From JAJPJE01 sp963848375 (GTDB lineage Bacteria; Acidobacteriota; Terriglobia; Terriglobales; Acidobacteriaceae), in contig CAWKDK010000029.1 in the NCBI GenBank assembly GCA_963848375.1, positions 197,156 through 261,155 of the forward strand: 64,000 nucleotides of DNA, written 5' to 3'. A model generated the notes under the pieces. The model was given only the letters and a program-made list of their open reading frames with translations. It ran no database searches and had not been told where the DNA came from. The position numbers were made by a program, and so were the translations under genes. Shown piece by piece: positions 50,597-60,291 of the stretch. Numbering within the stretch: position 1 is the stretch's first letter; every line of letters begins with the position of its first letter.

Positions 50597-52207
50597 TTAG
50601 ATGGCTTGTCCGCCTCGCGTCCACTCACCGTTTACCAATCGCAGGATGCCAAGAGAGTTCGATCGCTGTAACTCCGGCGGAAGCGCTGCATCGGGGAAAT
50701 CCTGATAACAGATCGGCCGCACGAATCGAAACATGGCTTGTGTGCCAACCGAGGTTGAGCGACCGTCTGAAGTGGCGGGAAATGGGCCTCCGTGAACCAT
50801 CGCGTGGCAGACCTCAACGCCTGTGGGAAAGCCATTGAAGAGGATGCGGCCAACCTTGGTTTCAAGCACGCGAATAAGTTCTTGGGCGTTCGCAAGATCT
50901 TCTTCGGTGCCGTGAATCGTGGCCGTCAGGTGGCCGTGCATTTCCTGCGCTGCTTTCAAAAGGTCGTGCTCCCTGCCGTAGCGCACGAGCAGTGTTGTCG
51001 GTCCGAAGACTTCCTCGCCCAGATCCGGATGCTTTAGAAATTCCTCTAACGAGATACCGAAGATCGTTGGCAGACCTGCAGCACAATTCTGTTCAATGGC
51101 GGCGTCGCTGCGGGCAATCAATTCCGCTTTTCCGTCGGCCACTCTCTGCTCGATAGACTTGTTGTACTTCCCCGCGATACCGTGCGTCAGCATGCCATGC
51201 GCGCCAAGCCTGCTGACGCCGTTCCGCAGAGCGTCGACAAATTCAGTACTGTGATCCTGCGGAACAAATACCATCCCCGGCTTCGTGCAGAATTGACCGG
51301 AACCGAGCGTGAATGATCCTTGAAGTCCTTGCGCAATTTGCGAGCCGCGCTCCCGCAAAGCTCCGGGCAAAACAAACAGAGGATTCGTGCTACCCATCTC
51401 AGCAAAACAGGGGATCGGCTCTGGTCTCTCGGAAGCCAGACGCATCAATGCCTGTCCGCCAGTCGCGGATCCGGTGAAGGCGATTGCCTTGATGAAAGGA
51501 TGCTTCGCCAGCGAAATACCCACCTCGATTCCTGCGTCGAAAAGAAGAGAGAACACTCCGGCGGGCAGCCCACTTTCCTTGATCGCCTCCTGCACGGCTT
51601 GTCCGACTAATTCACTGGTTCCCGGATGTGCGGGGTGGGCTTTGACAATCACGGGATTTCCGGCCGCAAGGGCCGACACCGTGTCGCCTCCGGCCACGGA
51701 AAAAGCGAGCGGAAAATTACTCGCGCCAAAGACCGCCACAGGTCCGAGTGGGCGGAACATGGAACGCACATCCGGACGCGCGATGGGCTTTCGCGCGCGG
51801 TCAGCCTCGTCGATCCGGGCATTCACCCATGAGCCCTCTTCCAGCACCTCGGCAAAGAGTTTCAGCTGGCCCGTGGTCCGTGCAAGTTCTCCCTGCAACC
51901 GCGGCAAGGGCAGTCCAGTTTCCAGATTAGCTCGCTCTATGATGGAGTTGCCGCGCTCGGCGAGTTTCTCGGCAATTCTGCGCAGCAAGGTGGCACGCAG
52001 CTTGCCGGAAAGCCCAGAAAATACTCCGAAGGCGCTTGTCGCAGACTCAGCCGCATTCTCGATGTCTGCGCCGGTAGCCGAGTAATATAACGGGTCCAGC
52101 GGAGAACCACTCGTGGGATTAATCCCGCGAAATTCCGCCCCGCGCCGCCCAGGCATCTGCCCCGCAACCAGGGAAACTCCCGACAACTCAAGCCCGTGAA
52201 TCGTCAT
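50597..52207 (-). CDS. 2-oxoglutarate semialdehyde (2,5-dioxovalerate) dehydrogenase
   Basis: 536-residue NAD(P)-dependent aldehyde dehydrogenase. Cofactor and catalytic motifs: GPVAVFGASNFPLAFSVAGGD, IAFTGSATGGQALM, catalytic Glu in CFAEMGSTNPLFVL, catalytic Cys307 in GSGQFCTKPGMVFVP. The GASNFPLAFS and ETGLPLPRLQGELARTTGQL blocks are typical of ketoglutaric semialdehyde dehydrogenases of pentose and hexaric-acid pathways. It converges on the FAH gene, eight bases apart, and completes conversion to 2-oxoglutarate. ATG 52207. Confidence 0.92.
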   Translation of the reverse strand: MTIHGLELSGVSLVAGQMPGRRGAEFRGINPTSGSPLDPLYYSATGADIENAAESATSAFGVFSGLSGKLRATLLRRIAEKLAERGNSIIERANLETGLPLPRLQGELARTTGQLKLFAEVLEEGSWVNARIDEADRARKPIARPDVRSMFRPLGPVAVFGASNFPLAFSVAGGDTVSALAAGNPVIVKAHPAHPGTSELVGQAVQEAIKESGLPAGVFSLLFDAGIEVGISLAKHPFIKAIAFTGSATGGQALMRLASERPEPIPCFAEMGSTNPLFVLPGALRERGSQIAQGLQGSFTLGSGQFCTKPGMVFVPQDHSTEFVDALRNGVSRLGAHGMLTHGIAGKYNKSIEQRVADGKAELIARSDAAIEQNCAAGLPTIFGISLEEFLKHPDLGEEVFGPTTLLVRYGREHDLLKAAQEMHGHLTATIHGTEEDLANAQELIRVLETKVGRILFNGFPTGVEVCHAMVHGGPFPATSDGRSTSVGTQAMFRFVRPICYQDFPDAALPPELQRSNSLGILRLVNGEWTRGGQAI

Positions 52208-52404
52208 TAAGACACCCTCGGCTTCGAATGATATAGAGTTTTTGGCGAGTCAGTCGCCTGACACCAGCATAGTGAAATTGCGATCCCTTTGATCGCGGAG
52301 GATCGCCTTGCGCTTCGAGCTGCCCTATCGGTGTACAATCCGCAACCTTCCTCATATCATAATGGCGCGTTTCCGTTCACATCGATAATAGGAGCTGCGT
52401 CCGC
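52208..52404. promoter_or_regulatory. divergent control region between dehydrogenase and GH3 genes
   Basis: About 200 bases shared by two divergent genes. It contains an imperfect inverted repeat GCGATCC..GGATCGC (about 52281-52306) that could be an operator. Specific promoter hexamers are not clear. Confidence 0.4.
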
Positions 52405-55095
52405 ATGTCTTATCCGCGCATCCGTGTGGTATTGCGTAGTGTCGCTTGCTTAGCTGTCCTCTGTGTTCTCGTACTCTCAGTATCTGCGCAACAAAAGACT
52501 ACATCCGAATTGCCGTACATGAATCCGGCGCTACCGATGGCACAGCGCGTGAAGGATCTCATCGGTCGCATGACTTTAGAAGAGAAGGTCTCGCAAATGC
52601 AGGACCACTCGCCGGCAATCCCCCGTTTGGGTGTGCCGAAGTATGACTGGTGGAATGAGGGTTTGCACGGAGTCGCTTTTGCCGGCTACGCCACGAATTT
52701 TCCGCAAGTGATCGGGATGGCTGCCACCTGGGACACGGACATGGTGCACACGATGGCGCAGACCATCTCCACCGAGGCGCGTGCCAAGTACAACGAGGCC
52801 ATGCGCAAAGATGATCATGAGATGTTTTTTGGTCTCACTTTCTGGGCGCCGAACATCAACATTTTTCGCGACCCCCGATGGGGACGCGGCCAGGAGACCT
52901 ACGGTGAAGATCCGTTTCTCACCGGGCGCATGGCCGTGGCCTTTGTTACCGGCATGCAGGGCCAGGATTCCAAATATCTGAAAGTCGTTTCCACTCCCAA
53001 ACACTATGCCGTGCACAGCGGACCCGAGCCTCTACGCCACGGTTTCAATGTGGATGTCTCACCACACGATCTTGAAGATACTTATCTTCCGGCATTTCGC
53101 GCCGCGGTAAGTGAAGCGCACGCTCAGTCGGTGATGTGCGCCTACAACGCGATCGACGGTGCGCCCGCATGTGCTAACGCGATGCTTCTGCGGGATCACT
53201 TGCGCAACGCCTGGCGCTTCAATGGATATGTGGTCAGCGATTGCGCTGCCGTTGCCGATGTTAATACTGGCCATCATTATGCAGCCGACATGGCGCATGC
53301 AGCTGCGGCGGCGGTGAAGGCCGGCACCGATCTCGAGTGCGGATTCCGACAAGGCCAGGCTTTTCCCGCGCTCGTCCAGGCTGTCCATGAAAACCTCGTG
53401 AGCGAGGCCGATCTGGACACCGCGCTCACGCGTCTTTTCCGCGCACGTTTTCAGCTGGGCATGTTCGATCCAGCTTCCAGCTTCGCCTATGGGCGAATTC
53501 CTTTCAGCGAGGTCAACTCGCCTGAGCATCGAAAGCTCTCGCTAAAAGCCGCCCGAGAATCAATGGTTCTGCTGAAGAATGCGGATCACGTCCTTCCTTT
53601 GAAATCGGGCATTTCGAGTATTGCGGTGGTCGGTCCTACAGCTGAGTTAGTGCAATCTTTGCAAGGCAATTACAACGGACCGCCGCCTTCGCCCGTTTAT
53701 CCGCTCGAGGGAATTGAAAAGCGATTTTCCTCCGCGCATGTCACCTATGCTCAAGGATCCAGTCTGGTGGAAGGGTTGGCCATGCCGATCGAGCACACTG
53801 CGCTTCATCCAGCCAGCGGTTCCGGCTACGGCCTCACCGGCGAATACTTTAATAACCAGGATCTGAGCGGCACACCGGTGCTGACGCGAACCGACCGGAA
53901 CGTAAATTTCAACTGGGATAAAGTTGTGCCCGTCTCGGGTCTGCAGCGCAACAACTACTCGGTCCGCTGGAGTGGCAACTTCATTCCGCCTGCGCCCGGC
54001 GACTACAAACTCGGCGTTCGCGTCAATTACTGTTATGCGTGTGAAAATGCGGAAGGATTCCGGCTCTACCTGGACGACAAACTGCTCGTCTCCAGCAACA
54101 AGAACGAGAAGACGCCCGAACGAGGCACGGTCATCGATGCCGCCATCCATTTCACTGACACGCAGCCCCATCCCATTCGTCTGGAATACCTGCACGGCAC
54201 GGGAAGCGCTGGCATCGACCTGACCTGGCAAGCGCCCGCGGCGGTGCTGCGCGAAGAAGCGGTTCGCGCTGCGCAGCAGGCGGATGTGATCATCGCGACC
54301 GTCGGTCTTTCGCCGTCACTGGAAGGCGAAGAGATGCCGGTCAAGCTTGAGGGCTTCAGCGGCGGCGATCGCACCAGCATTGATCTGCCGGCAGCGCAGG
54401 AGGATCTTTTGAAAGCGCTCGCCACCACCGGTAAACCTCTAGTCGTTGTCCTGCAGAACGGCAGCGCTCTGGCTGTCAACTGGGCAGAGGAACACGCGAA
54501 CGCGATTCTTGAAGCCTGGTATCCGGGAGAAGAAGGTGGAACCGCGATTGCCGAGACGCTGGCAGGGGACAATAATCCCGCTGGACGTCTTCCTCTAACG
54601 TTCTACTCTTCGCTCAGCCAGGTCCCAGCCTTTGAAGAGTATGCGATGAAGGGGCGCACCTATCGTTACTTTGATGGCAAACCCCTGTATGGCTTCGGGT
54701 ACGGTCTCAGCTACACGACTTTCGCATACAGCAATTTGAAGGTCCCAACTGCAGTCGCAGCCGGCAAGCCGCTGGTGGTTACCGGCGCGGTCAAGAACAC
54801 TGGTACAACAGCGGGCGATGAAGTTGTGGAAGTCTATCTCACACAACCGAAATCGGCCGAGACGCCACTTCGGATTCTTGCTGGATTCAAGCGCATCCAT
54901 TTGGAGCCAGGTCAGTCGATGAATGTCAGCCTCACGGTTGATCCACGCTCGTTAGGCCAAGTTGACGCGAAGGGGAATCGAGTCGTAGTCCCGGGTGAAT
55001 ACGTCGTATCGCTAGGCGGTTCGCAACCGGAGGAGTCTTCCTCGGTTCAAACCAGCAAATTCAAAGTGACAGGAAAAGCGGTACTACCAAAGTAA
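52405..55095 (+). CDS. secreted GH3 glycosidase with PA14 insert, beta-xylosidase-like
   Basis: 896 residues. Signal peptide (ending LSVSAQ), GH3 N-terminal barrel (about 35-360), a split C-terminal sandwich domain interrupted by a PA14 carbohydrate-binding domain (about 474-610: GYGLTGEYFNNQDLSGTPVL), and a C-terminal fibronectin-III-like domain. The nucleophile is Asp279 in GYVVSDCAAV; SDC in place of the SDW of many beta-glucosidases, and DWWNEGLHGVA near the N-terminus, are typical of beta-xylosidase/arabinofuranosidase members. It would release xylose outside the cytoplasm, feeding the adjacent sugar-acid genes. ATG preceded by AATAGGAGC. Confidence 0.93.
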   Translation: MSYPRIRVVLRSVACLAVLCVLVLSVSAQQKTTSELPYMNPALPMAQRVKDLIGRMTLEEKVSQMQDHSPAIPRLGVPKYDWWNEGLHGVAFAGYATNFPQVIGMAATWDTDMVHTMAQTISTEARAKYNEAMRKDDHEMFFGLTFWAPNINIFRDPRWGRGQETYGEDPFLTGRMAVAFVTGMQGQDSKYLKVVSTPKHYAVHSGPEPLRHGFNVDVSPHDLEDTYLPAFRAAVSEAHAQSVMCAYNAIDGAPACANAMLLRDHLRNAWRFNGYVVSDCAAVADVNTGHHYAADMAHAAAAAVKAGTDLECGFRQGQAFPALVQAVHENLVSEADLDTALTRLFRARFQLGMFDPASSFAYGRIPFSEVNSPEHRKLSLKAARESMVLLKNADHVLPLKSGISSIAVVGPTAELVQSLQGNYNGPPPSPVYPLEGIEKRFSSAHVTYAQGSSLVEGLAMPIEHTALHPASGSGYGLTGEYFNNQDLSGTPVLTRTDRNVNFNWDKVVPVSGLQRNNYSVRWSGNFIPPAPGDYKLGVRVNYCYACENAEGFRLYLDDKLLVSSNKNEKTPERGTVIDAAIHFTDTQPHPIRLEYLHGTGSAGIDLTWQAPAAVLREEAVRAAQQADVIIATVGLSPSLEGEEMPVKLEGFSGGDRTSIDLPAAQEDLLKALATTGKPLVVVLQNGSALAVNWAEEHANAILEAWYPGEEGGTAIAETLAGDNNPAGRLPLTFYSSLSQVPAFEEYAMKGRTYRYFDGKPLYGFGYGLSYTTFAYSNLKVPTAVAAGKPLVVTGAVKNTGTTAGDEVVEVYLTQPKSAETPLRILAGFKRIHLEPGQSMNVSLTVDPRSLGQVDAKGNRVVVPGEYVVSLGGSQPEESSSVQTSKFKVTGKAVLPK

Positions 55096-55112
55096 ATGTT
55101 TCGGAAAAACAC

Positions 55113-55142
55113 AGGGCACTCTGTCTCATGAAAGAGTGCCCT
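55113..55142 (+). terminator. hairpin after the GH3 gene
   Basis: Perfect ten-base arms AGGGCACTCT/AGAGTGCCCT with a ten-base loop, 17 bases after the stop, followed by a weakly T-rich ATCCTCTTACTTCTC. Confidence 0.75.
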
Positions 55143-55492
55143 ATCCTCTTACTTCTCGATCCCTGCCTGAAGAGCGCAAGCTGATAGCTACCCGAAGGCG
55201 ACAGCAAGGTGGGTTGTCCTGTACACGTGCCGATACCGGGTCTTCAGTTTGAAACGCCCCCCAAAAAATGGGCTTGCGCAACGACCTGTCGGTGACTGAA
55301 AAGATGGTGAGCGCGGAAGGAATCGAATCCGCGTGACAACGTAACTACAACAACTTACAACGCAGCAGATGGCATGTAATCCGTTGTTTTAGATGTATCG
55401 CAGTGTGAACGGCACGGGAATGGCACGGGCATCTGCGGTGCGACGACAAACATTTTTCCTGAATCGTATGGCCCACAATACTCGACCAGAAT
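55143..55492. other. gene-free interval with a tRNA 3'-end-like fragment
   Basis: No gene. At about 55305-55335 the minus strand ends GATTCGATTCCTTCCGCGCT followed by CACCA, resembling the T-arm, acceptor and CCA of a tRNA, but no 5' half precedes it and the T-stem pairs poorly. The following 100 bases (ACAACTTACAACG.., GGCACGGGAATGGCACGGGC) resemble DNA near integrase attachment sites. Possibly the scar of a lost integrated element. Confidence 0.45.
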
Positions 55493-57178
55493 CTATTCCA
55501 TCTTGCCGGCGGCCGGGCCCACGGCTGTAGCCTGTTCGGTCTTGGGGTCAATGCCGATCAGCGCCACTCCGCCTACTGCTTCGCGGCTGACGGTAACCAC
55601 ATGGCCGCGGCCTCTCAGGTCGGCCTGCACTTTCTCGGGCAGAGTGTTGGGCACAGACAGGCTGCCCAGGTCGGCGCGGTCCTGGCTGAAGGAACTGATG
55701 AAATGCGTGGTGGAGAATCGCGGGGCGCTAAACGCCTGCTCGGGACTCATGCCGAATTCCACGTAGTTGAGGACGACCTGGATGGCTGCCTGATCCTGCT
55801 GGTCGCCGCCCGCCACCGAGATCGCCATCACGGGATGGCCGTCATGGAAAAGCAGCGTGGGGCTCAGTGTGATTCGCGGCCGTTTGCCAACCTGGATCAC
55901 GTTGGGAGTTCCCGCAAATGTGTTCAGGCTGCTGAGGCGGCTTCCGTGAATAATGCCCGTGTGTCCGGCCACGCCGGCCGTGCTCGACAGGCCGCTGGGA
56001 GTCGCCGCGATGACGTTCCCAAACTTGTCGGTCACACACATAACGGTGGTTCCGCCATGCCAGGGGCCGGTGATCGTCGGCGGCTTCGTCGGTTTCATAT
56101 TGTAAGGATCGCCCGGCCGAAGCTCGAGAGATGCCCTTTTCGGATCGATCAGCTCGCGCCGCATTTTGGTGTACTGATCTGAAAGCAACAGTTGCATCGG
56201 CACTTTCGCAAAGTTCGGATCGCCGTAATACTCGTCGCGGTCCGCCAGCGCCAGTTTTTCCGCTTCAATCACTGTGTGGATGTAGTCCGCTGAATTGAAG
56301 CCCATCTTCTTCAGGTCGAAGCCCTCCAGCAGTCGCAGCGTCTGGGAGAGATACGGACCTTGTGTCAGCGGACCAGCCTTATACACCACATAGCCACGGT
56401 AGGTGGTTTTGAGCGGATCCACCACGGGAGTCTTGTGCGCTGCCAAATCCGCCTTGCGCAGGAAACCGCCCTTTTCGATATACCAGGCTTCCAGGGCGTC
56501 TGCGATATCGCCACGATAGAAGCGGTCCGAAACGGCTTGTAATTTCTGCTGCCGCGTACCTTTCGCGGCTCTTTCAGACTCCACCAATTTGCGATAGGTT
56601 ACGGCCAGATCAGCCTGCCAGTTCACGCCTGTTTCGATCCGCTCCCCGCTGCCGGTATCGATATACCAAGTGGGACCGCCGGCATCCAGAATGGCCAGCG
56701 TCGGCTGCACGACCTCCTCGAAGCTTTTCGTGCCATAAAGTTTCAGCAGGGTGACGATCGCATCGATGGTGCCAGGCACGGCAGCTGCCTTTACGTCACC
56801 GTCCGGGATTCCGTGTTCCATGTACCAGGCGATCGCTTTCGGGTCGCGAGGGGCCTCGCCTTGTCCCTCCAGCAGCTTCACGCTTTTCTGATCCGCGCTA
56901 TAAACCAGAATGGGGATCTCTCCTCCCACGCAGAAGGCACCTACCGAGGTGACGGACAGTGCCAGCAGAGTGGCAGCGCCAGCGTCGGCGGCGTTTCCGC
57001 CTTGTTGCAGAATCTTGATTCCAGCGGCTGTAGCGGCAGGCTTGCCGGAAACCACTACGCCACTGGTGCCGGCAGCAACACTCGCACTTCGCGGGAGGAA
57101 TGGCGCTTTGGTGGCTTGGGGCAATACAGAGGGACCGAAAAGGAGAGAAACGGCTAGTGTCAAACTAGTCTTGCGCAT
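55493..57178 (-). CDS. ggt: gamma-glutamyltransferase
   Basis: 561-residue exported Ntn-hydrolase that cleaves or transfers gamma-glutamyl groups (for example from glutathione). Signal peptide (MRKTSLTLAVSLLFGPSVLP), large subunit with VVSGKPAATAAGIKILQQGGNAADAGAA, and the self-cleavage/nucleophile region WHGGTTVMCVTDKFGNVIAATPSGLSS, followed by MAISVAGGDQQDQAAIQVVLN. It lies downstream of the carbohydrate gene set on the same strand but 93 bases away, so coupling is loose. Confidence 0.94.
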   Translation of the reverse strand: MRKTSLTLAVSLLFGPSVLPQATKAPFLPRSASVAAGTSGVVVSGKPAATAAGIKILQQGGNAADAGAATLLALSVTSVGAFCVGGEIPILVYSADQKSVKLLEGQGEAPRDPKAIAWYMEHGIPDGDVKAAAVPGTIDAIVTLLKLYGTKSFEEVVQPTLAILDAGGPTWYIDTGSGERIETGVNWQADLAVTYRKLVESERAAKGTRQQKLQAVSDRFYRGDIADALEAWYIEKGGFLRKADLAAHKTPVVDPLKTTYRGYVVYKAGPLTQGPYLSQTLRLLEGFDLKKMGFNSADYIHTVIEAEKLALADRDEYYGDPNFAKVPMQLLLSDQYTKMRRELIDPKRASLELRPGDPYNMKPTKPPTITGPWHGGTTVMCVTDKFGNVIAATPSGLSSTAGVAGHTGIIHGSRLSSLNTFAGTPNVIQVGKRPRITLSPTLLFHDGHPVMAISVAGGDQQDQAAIQVVLNYVEFGMSPEQAFSAPRFSTTHFISSFSQDRADLGSLSVPNTLPEKVQADLRGRGHVVTVSREAVGGVALIGIDPKTEQATAVGPAAGKME

Positions 57179-57271
57179 AAGACGACAACTCCCACTGTGG
57201 TTTCCGAATAGCTGACGAAGTCGAAATTGCTGAAAGTCTCTTACCTGTTTTCCTTTTAAATTTTGTTCTCT

Positions 57272-58765
57272 CTACGATTTCAACTCGCGAACCGCATCGC
57301 CCGCGCCACTGAGATTCGTCAATTTCATTTCAGAGTATTTACGGGAGAGAATGACTCCGGGCGCTCCGGCATGAAAGGCTGCAGCGACGGCGTCTTTTAC
57401 GCTTTGCGGACTGCGCCTGCTGTGGTTAATTTCGGTCGGAATGTCAATATCAATGCCTGCCCAGATTTGGGTTTTTGTCCCCGCAACTCCCTCTAGAGCA
57501 CGTTTTGTCTCGCGATAGACATAGTCAGCAGAAAGGCCGGTGTAGGGAATCTCATCGTAGCTTCGCTCTTTGAAGTTCATGACTTCGTAGGTGAACTCCG
57601 TCAGTTGTTGTTTGGTGAGGTCACCGTAAAGAGTAGAACCGATATTGTCGACGTAGAGCGCCATACGTTCGCCGCCGCAGTTGCTGTACATTACGACTTT
57701 GATGAAATCGGAATACGCGGACAGTTCGTTCCAGTCCTGTTCCGCTCGGTATATCGGATTGAATGAAGTGTTGTGCCAGATGTGCCAGCCTACTGGAATC
57801 GTCGGCCTGGCGGTTTTTACAGTTTTGTAGATCGCAGCGTAATTCTCGCGAAGACTGTTGGTGAAGAACATTTCCCACGCGGCCAGTTCCGGGTACCGCA
57901 ACAGGATCCGCCAGAACTGGACAAAGTAGCCATCCGACGGCCGTTTGCCGCTCCGCGATGCACGGACGAATTTTTCCAACTCCAGGAATCCGGCCTTGGC
58001 GCGCTCGGGATTGATGCCCTGCTCTTTCGCTTTGGCCTGACAAAACTCGCAGAAGCAGGTCACGTTTCCCGGATCGATCGGCGGTGTGTCATGCGTGGCG
58101 CCGAGACTGTCAGAAAGTGCACCTTGGCGTTCCGATCCCCACATAATCCCATCAACCTCGTAGGAGCGGGCAAAGTCTTCCACGAGGCCGGTGAAAAAGT
58201 TCCGATAGTTGGGATTGTTCACACAGAGGGTCTCCATGTTCCGCCCATACAGATCTTTTTCCTGTGCCTTCTCGATGTTGGGAAGGTCGGTGCGGAACAC
58301 ATCCTCCATCCATGCGATCACTTTCATGCCTCGTCTTTTGGCAGCAGGCAGTACTTCCGCGAGGATGTCGAGATTGCCGTGATCAGGCGCATGTTCCGGT
58401 CGAATCACCGTATCCTTGTAATACTGTGGATGTGGGGTCGCATAGTTGCCGCCATGGAAACTATTGACGTCATATTCCTGCTTGCCGTGGTCGGGCAGAG
58501 GATATCCGGGAATTTGTCTTCCCGCGATTCCCCGGCCGTAGGTGAACACCGCCAGGAATAGAGTGTTTACACCGGCGCGTTCCTGGAGGATGTCCAGCAC
58601 TTTCTCGGTGCCCTCATCCACAAAGGAAACCGCTCCTATTTGAATGCCGACCATTTTGGAGGAGGAAACCGGGGGAGCTTGTCCCCAGGCTGGTACAGCC
58701 AGAGCAGCGCCGGCGCCGGCTGTGATCTTCACAAATTCACGGCGACTCAAGTCCCACTTAAGCAT
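57272..58765 (-). CDS. Tat-exported TIM-barrel protein, glycoside-hydrolase-like, unknown
   Basis: 497 residues from ATG 58765 (GGAGAAAGGG just upstream). A twin-arginine signal (SRREFVKITAGAGAALAVPAWGQA) implies folded export. The body reads like a (beta/alpha)8 glycosidase: VNTLFLAVFTYGRG, RGMKVIAWMEDVF, YEVDGIMWGSERQG, a CFCEFC cysteine cluster, IPVGWHIWHNTSFNP, DFIKVVMYSNCGGERM and IWAGIDIDIP near the C-terminus. Acidic residues at strand ends could be catalytic, but no GH family is recognised with confidence. Fifteen bases downstream of the beta-helix gene, so same transcript. Confidence 0.8.
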   Translation of the reverse strand: MLKWDLSRREFVKITAGAGAALAVPAWGQAPPVSSSKMVGIQIGAVSFVDEGTEKVLDILQERAGVNTLFLAVFTYGRGIAGRQIPGYPLPDHGKQEYDVNSFHGGNYATPHPQYYKDTVIRPEHAPDHGNLDILAEVLPAAKRRGMKVIAWMEDVFRTDLPNIEKAQEKDLYGRNMETLCVNNPNYRNFFTGLVEDFARSYEVDGIMWGSERQGALSDSLGATHDTPPIDPGNVTCFCEFCQAKAKEQGINPERAKAGFLELEKFVRASRSGKRPSDGYFVQFWRILLRYPELAAWEMFFTNSLRENYAAIYKTVKTARPTIPVGWHIWHNTSFNPIYRAEQDWNELSAYSDFIKVVMYSNCGGERMALYVDNIGSTLYGDLTKQQLTEFTYEVMNFKERSYDEIPYTGLSADYVYRETKRALEGVAGTKTQIWAGIDIDIPTEINHSRRSPQSVKDAVAAAFHAGAPGVILSRKYSEMKLTNLSGAGDAVRELKS

Positions 58766-58779
58766 CCCTTTCTCCTGAC

Positions 58780-60291
58780 CTATTCCTGGTAGCAACCGAT
58801 ATCTATCTTTCCGGATTTGACTCGGGGAGAGCCTGCAAGATCTGTGGCTCCCACCGGCAGATCATCTATTTCGCCGCCAGCAATCGCAGGGGAATCCGAC
58901 TGCAAATGAAAATCGTTGGCGGCAGGATTCACAAGATGAGGATTGAAGAAGTGAGAGTGGGCATCGTTTCCCGTGGCCGCGACGTATTTGTCGAATCCGG
59001 TGACAACGTCCGAAACATTCTTCCAAGTGCTCGCCTCCGCGTGTGCATCGCAGTAATAAAGGTTGTAGTCGATGATGGCGGGCGGGTGGCTCTTGTCTAC
59101 CTGCGATTTGGTTAGCGAAATGAGACAGCGAGGCCCTGCGTAGACGATGTTGTTAGCGAAAACATTGTCCGACATATTCCATTGCATCTGGAATTCGCCG
59201 CTGCCCGTATTGGAGGTATCGTTCTCATAGAGCGTGTTGCTGATCACCCTGCAATGTTCTGTCAGTCCTCGCTCAGGCGCATAACCACCGATCGAAACTC
59301 CCGCGGTATGGGTGCGATAGATCAGGTTATTTCGCGCGATGATGTAACTAGTGGCACGGTCTTTGTGCTCGCTGGCTAGTTCAATGCCGAAGTCCACGTT
59401 GTGAACGACGTTGCGCTCGATAAGGATTCGAGTGCCGCCGTCCACGTAAATTCCATCGGAAGACTCGTCGTTACCGTAGGCTGGATTGCCGCGCGAAGTG
59501 ATGTCGTAAACCAGATTCTCGCTTACGATTCCGTCTCGGGCCTGGTCTACGGCGGGGTCGGGTGCAGTGTGTTCGAATCCAATGACGTCAATGCCGATGT
59601 TGTTATTGTCGTGGACAACGTTGTGCGTGATGCGAAAGTTCGTCACGTTTCCATTCACCACGAGCGACTCGCTGGAACCGGTCTTGAGGTGATGGACTTC
59701 GTTGCCGTCAATAATCAGGTCCGTGATCGGAGTCTTGGCATCCGTGCCGTAAACAGCAATGCCGAATCCGTTGCCGCCGCGCCCGGGTGCATCTCGGCCC
59801 TCAAACGTCTGCTGGATGTGGTGAACGTTATTATGGAGCAGCTCTATATGAGAGCCTGAGCCGATGACGTTTATTCCCATCGGCGTAAGCCGATGCTCCG
59901 CGGTATAGAAGTTGCGGATTTCGAAACCCTCAATGCGCACATAGCTCTGGTTGTGAATCGTTACTATGCCCTGTCTGTCAGCGGGGGTGAAATGCTGTGC
60001 ATCGAGAACCGCGGTTTCGCCGGGACAACTTCTGAATGTAATGAATCCATCATTCGCGTTGCCGGAGGCATTGATATTGACAAGCTCCTCATAGACTCCG
60101 CCGCGCACATTAACCGTGCTACCTGCGCGGGCTGTGTTCGCGGCATACTGAATCGTGCGCCAGGGCGCAGTTTTAGTGCCTGGGTTCGAATCACTCCCGG
60201 TAGTTGCCACGTAATACGAGGTGTTGACCTGGCCAACTGCGCAGATGGCCGACAAGAATATGGGAAGAAAAGTAAAGATTTTCAAGCTCAC
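58780..60291 (-). CDS. secreted right-handed beta-helix protein
   Basis: 503 residues. Signal peptide (FLPIFLSAICAVGQ), then DSNPGTKTAPWRTIQYAANTA, the typical DUF1565/pectate-lyase-like entry to a parallel beta-helix, and many short coils with Asn ladders (DLIIDGNEVHHL, NFRITHNVVHDNNNIGIDV, ILIERNVVHNVDFGIELAS). Such proteins bind or cleave polysaccharides (lyases, epimerases, disaggregatases). Its start overlaps the upstream stop by four bases (ATGA), so it is translationally coupled to the amidohydrolase gene. Catalytic residues are not identified. Confidence 0.88.
   Translation of the reverse strand: MSLKIFTFLPIFLSAICAVGQVNTSYYVATTGSDSNPGTKTAPWRTIQYAANTARAGSTVNVRGGVYEELVNINASGNANDGFITFRSCPGETAVLDAQHFTPADRQGIVTIHNQSYVRIEGFEIRNFYTAEHRLTPMGINVIGSGSHIELLHNNVHHIQQTFEGRDAPGRGGNGFGIAVYGTDAKTPITDLIIDGNEVHHLKTGSSESLVVNGNVTNFRITHNVVHDNNNIGIDVIGFEHTAPDPAVDQARDGIVSENLVYDITSRGNPAYGNDESSDGIYVDGGTRILIERNVVHNVDFGIELASEHKDRATSYIIARNNLIYRTHTAGVSIGGYAPERGLTEHCRVISNTLYENDTSNTGSGEFQMQWNMSDNVFANNIVYAGPRCLISLTKSQVDKSHPPAIIDYNLYYCDAHAEASTWKNVSDVVTGFDKYVAATGNDAHSHFFNPHLVNPAANDFHLQSDSPAIAGGEIDDLPVGATDLAGSPRVKSGKIDIGCYQE

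Noticed and set aside
55300..55400. Complete tRNA gene
   Set aside because: Only a 3'-like end is seen; the T-stem pairs poorly and no D-arm or anticodon arm precedes it.
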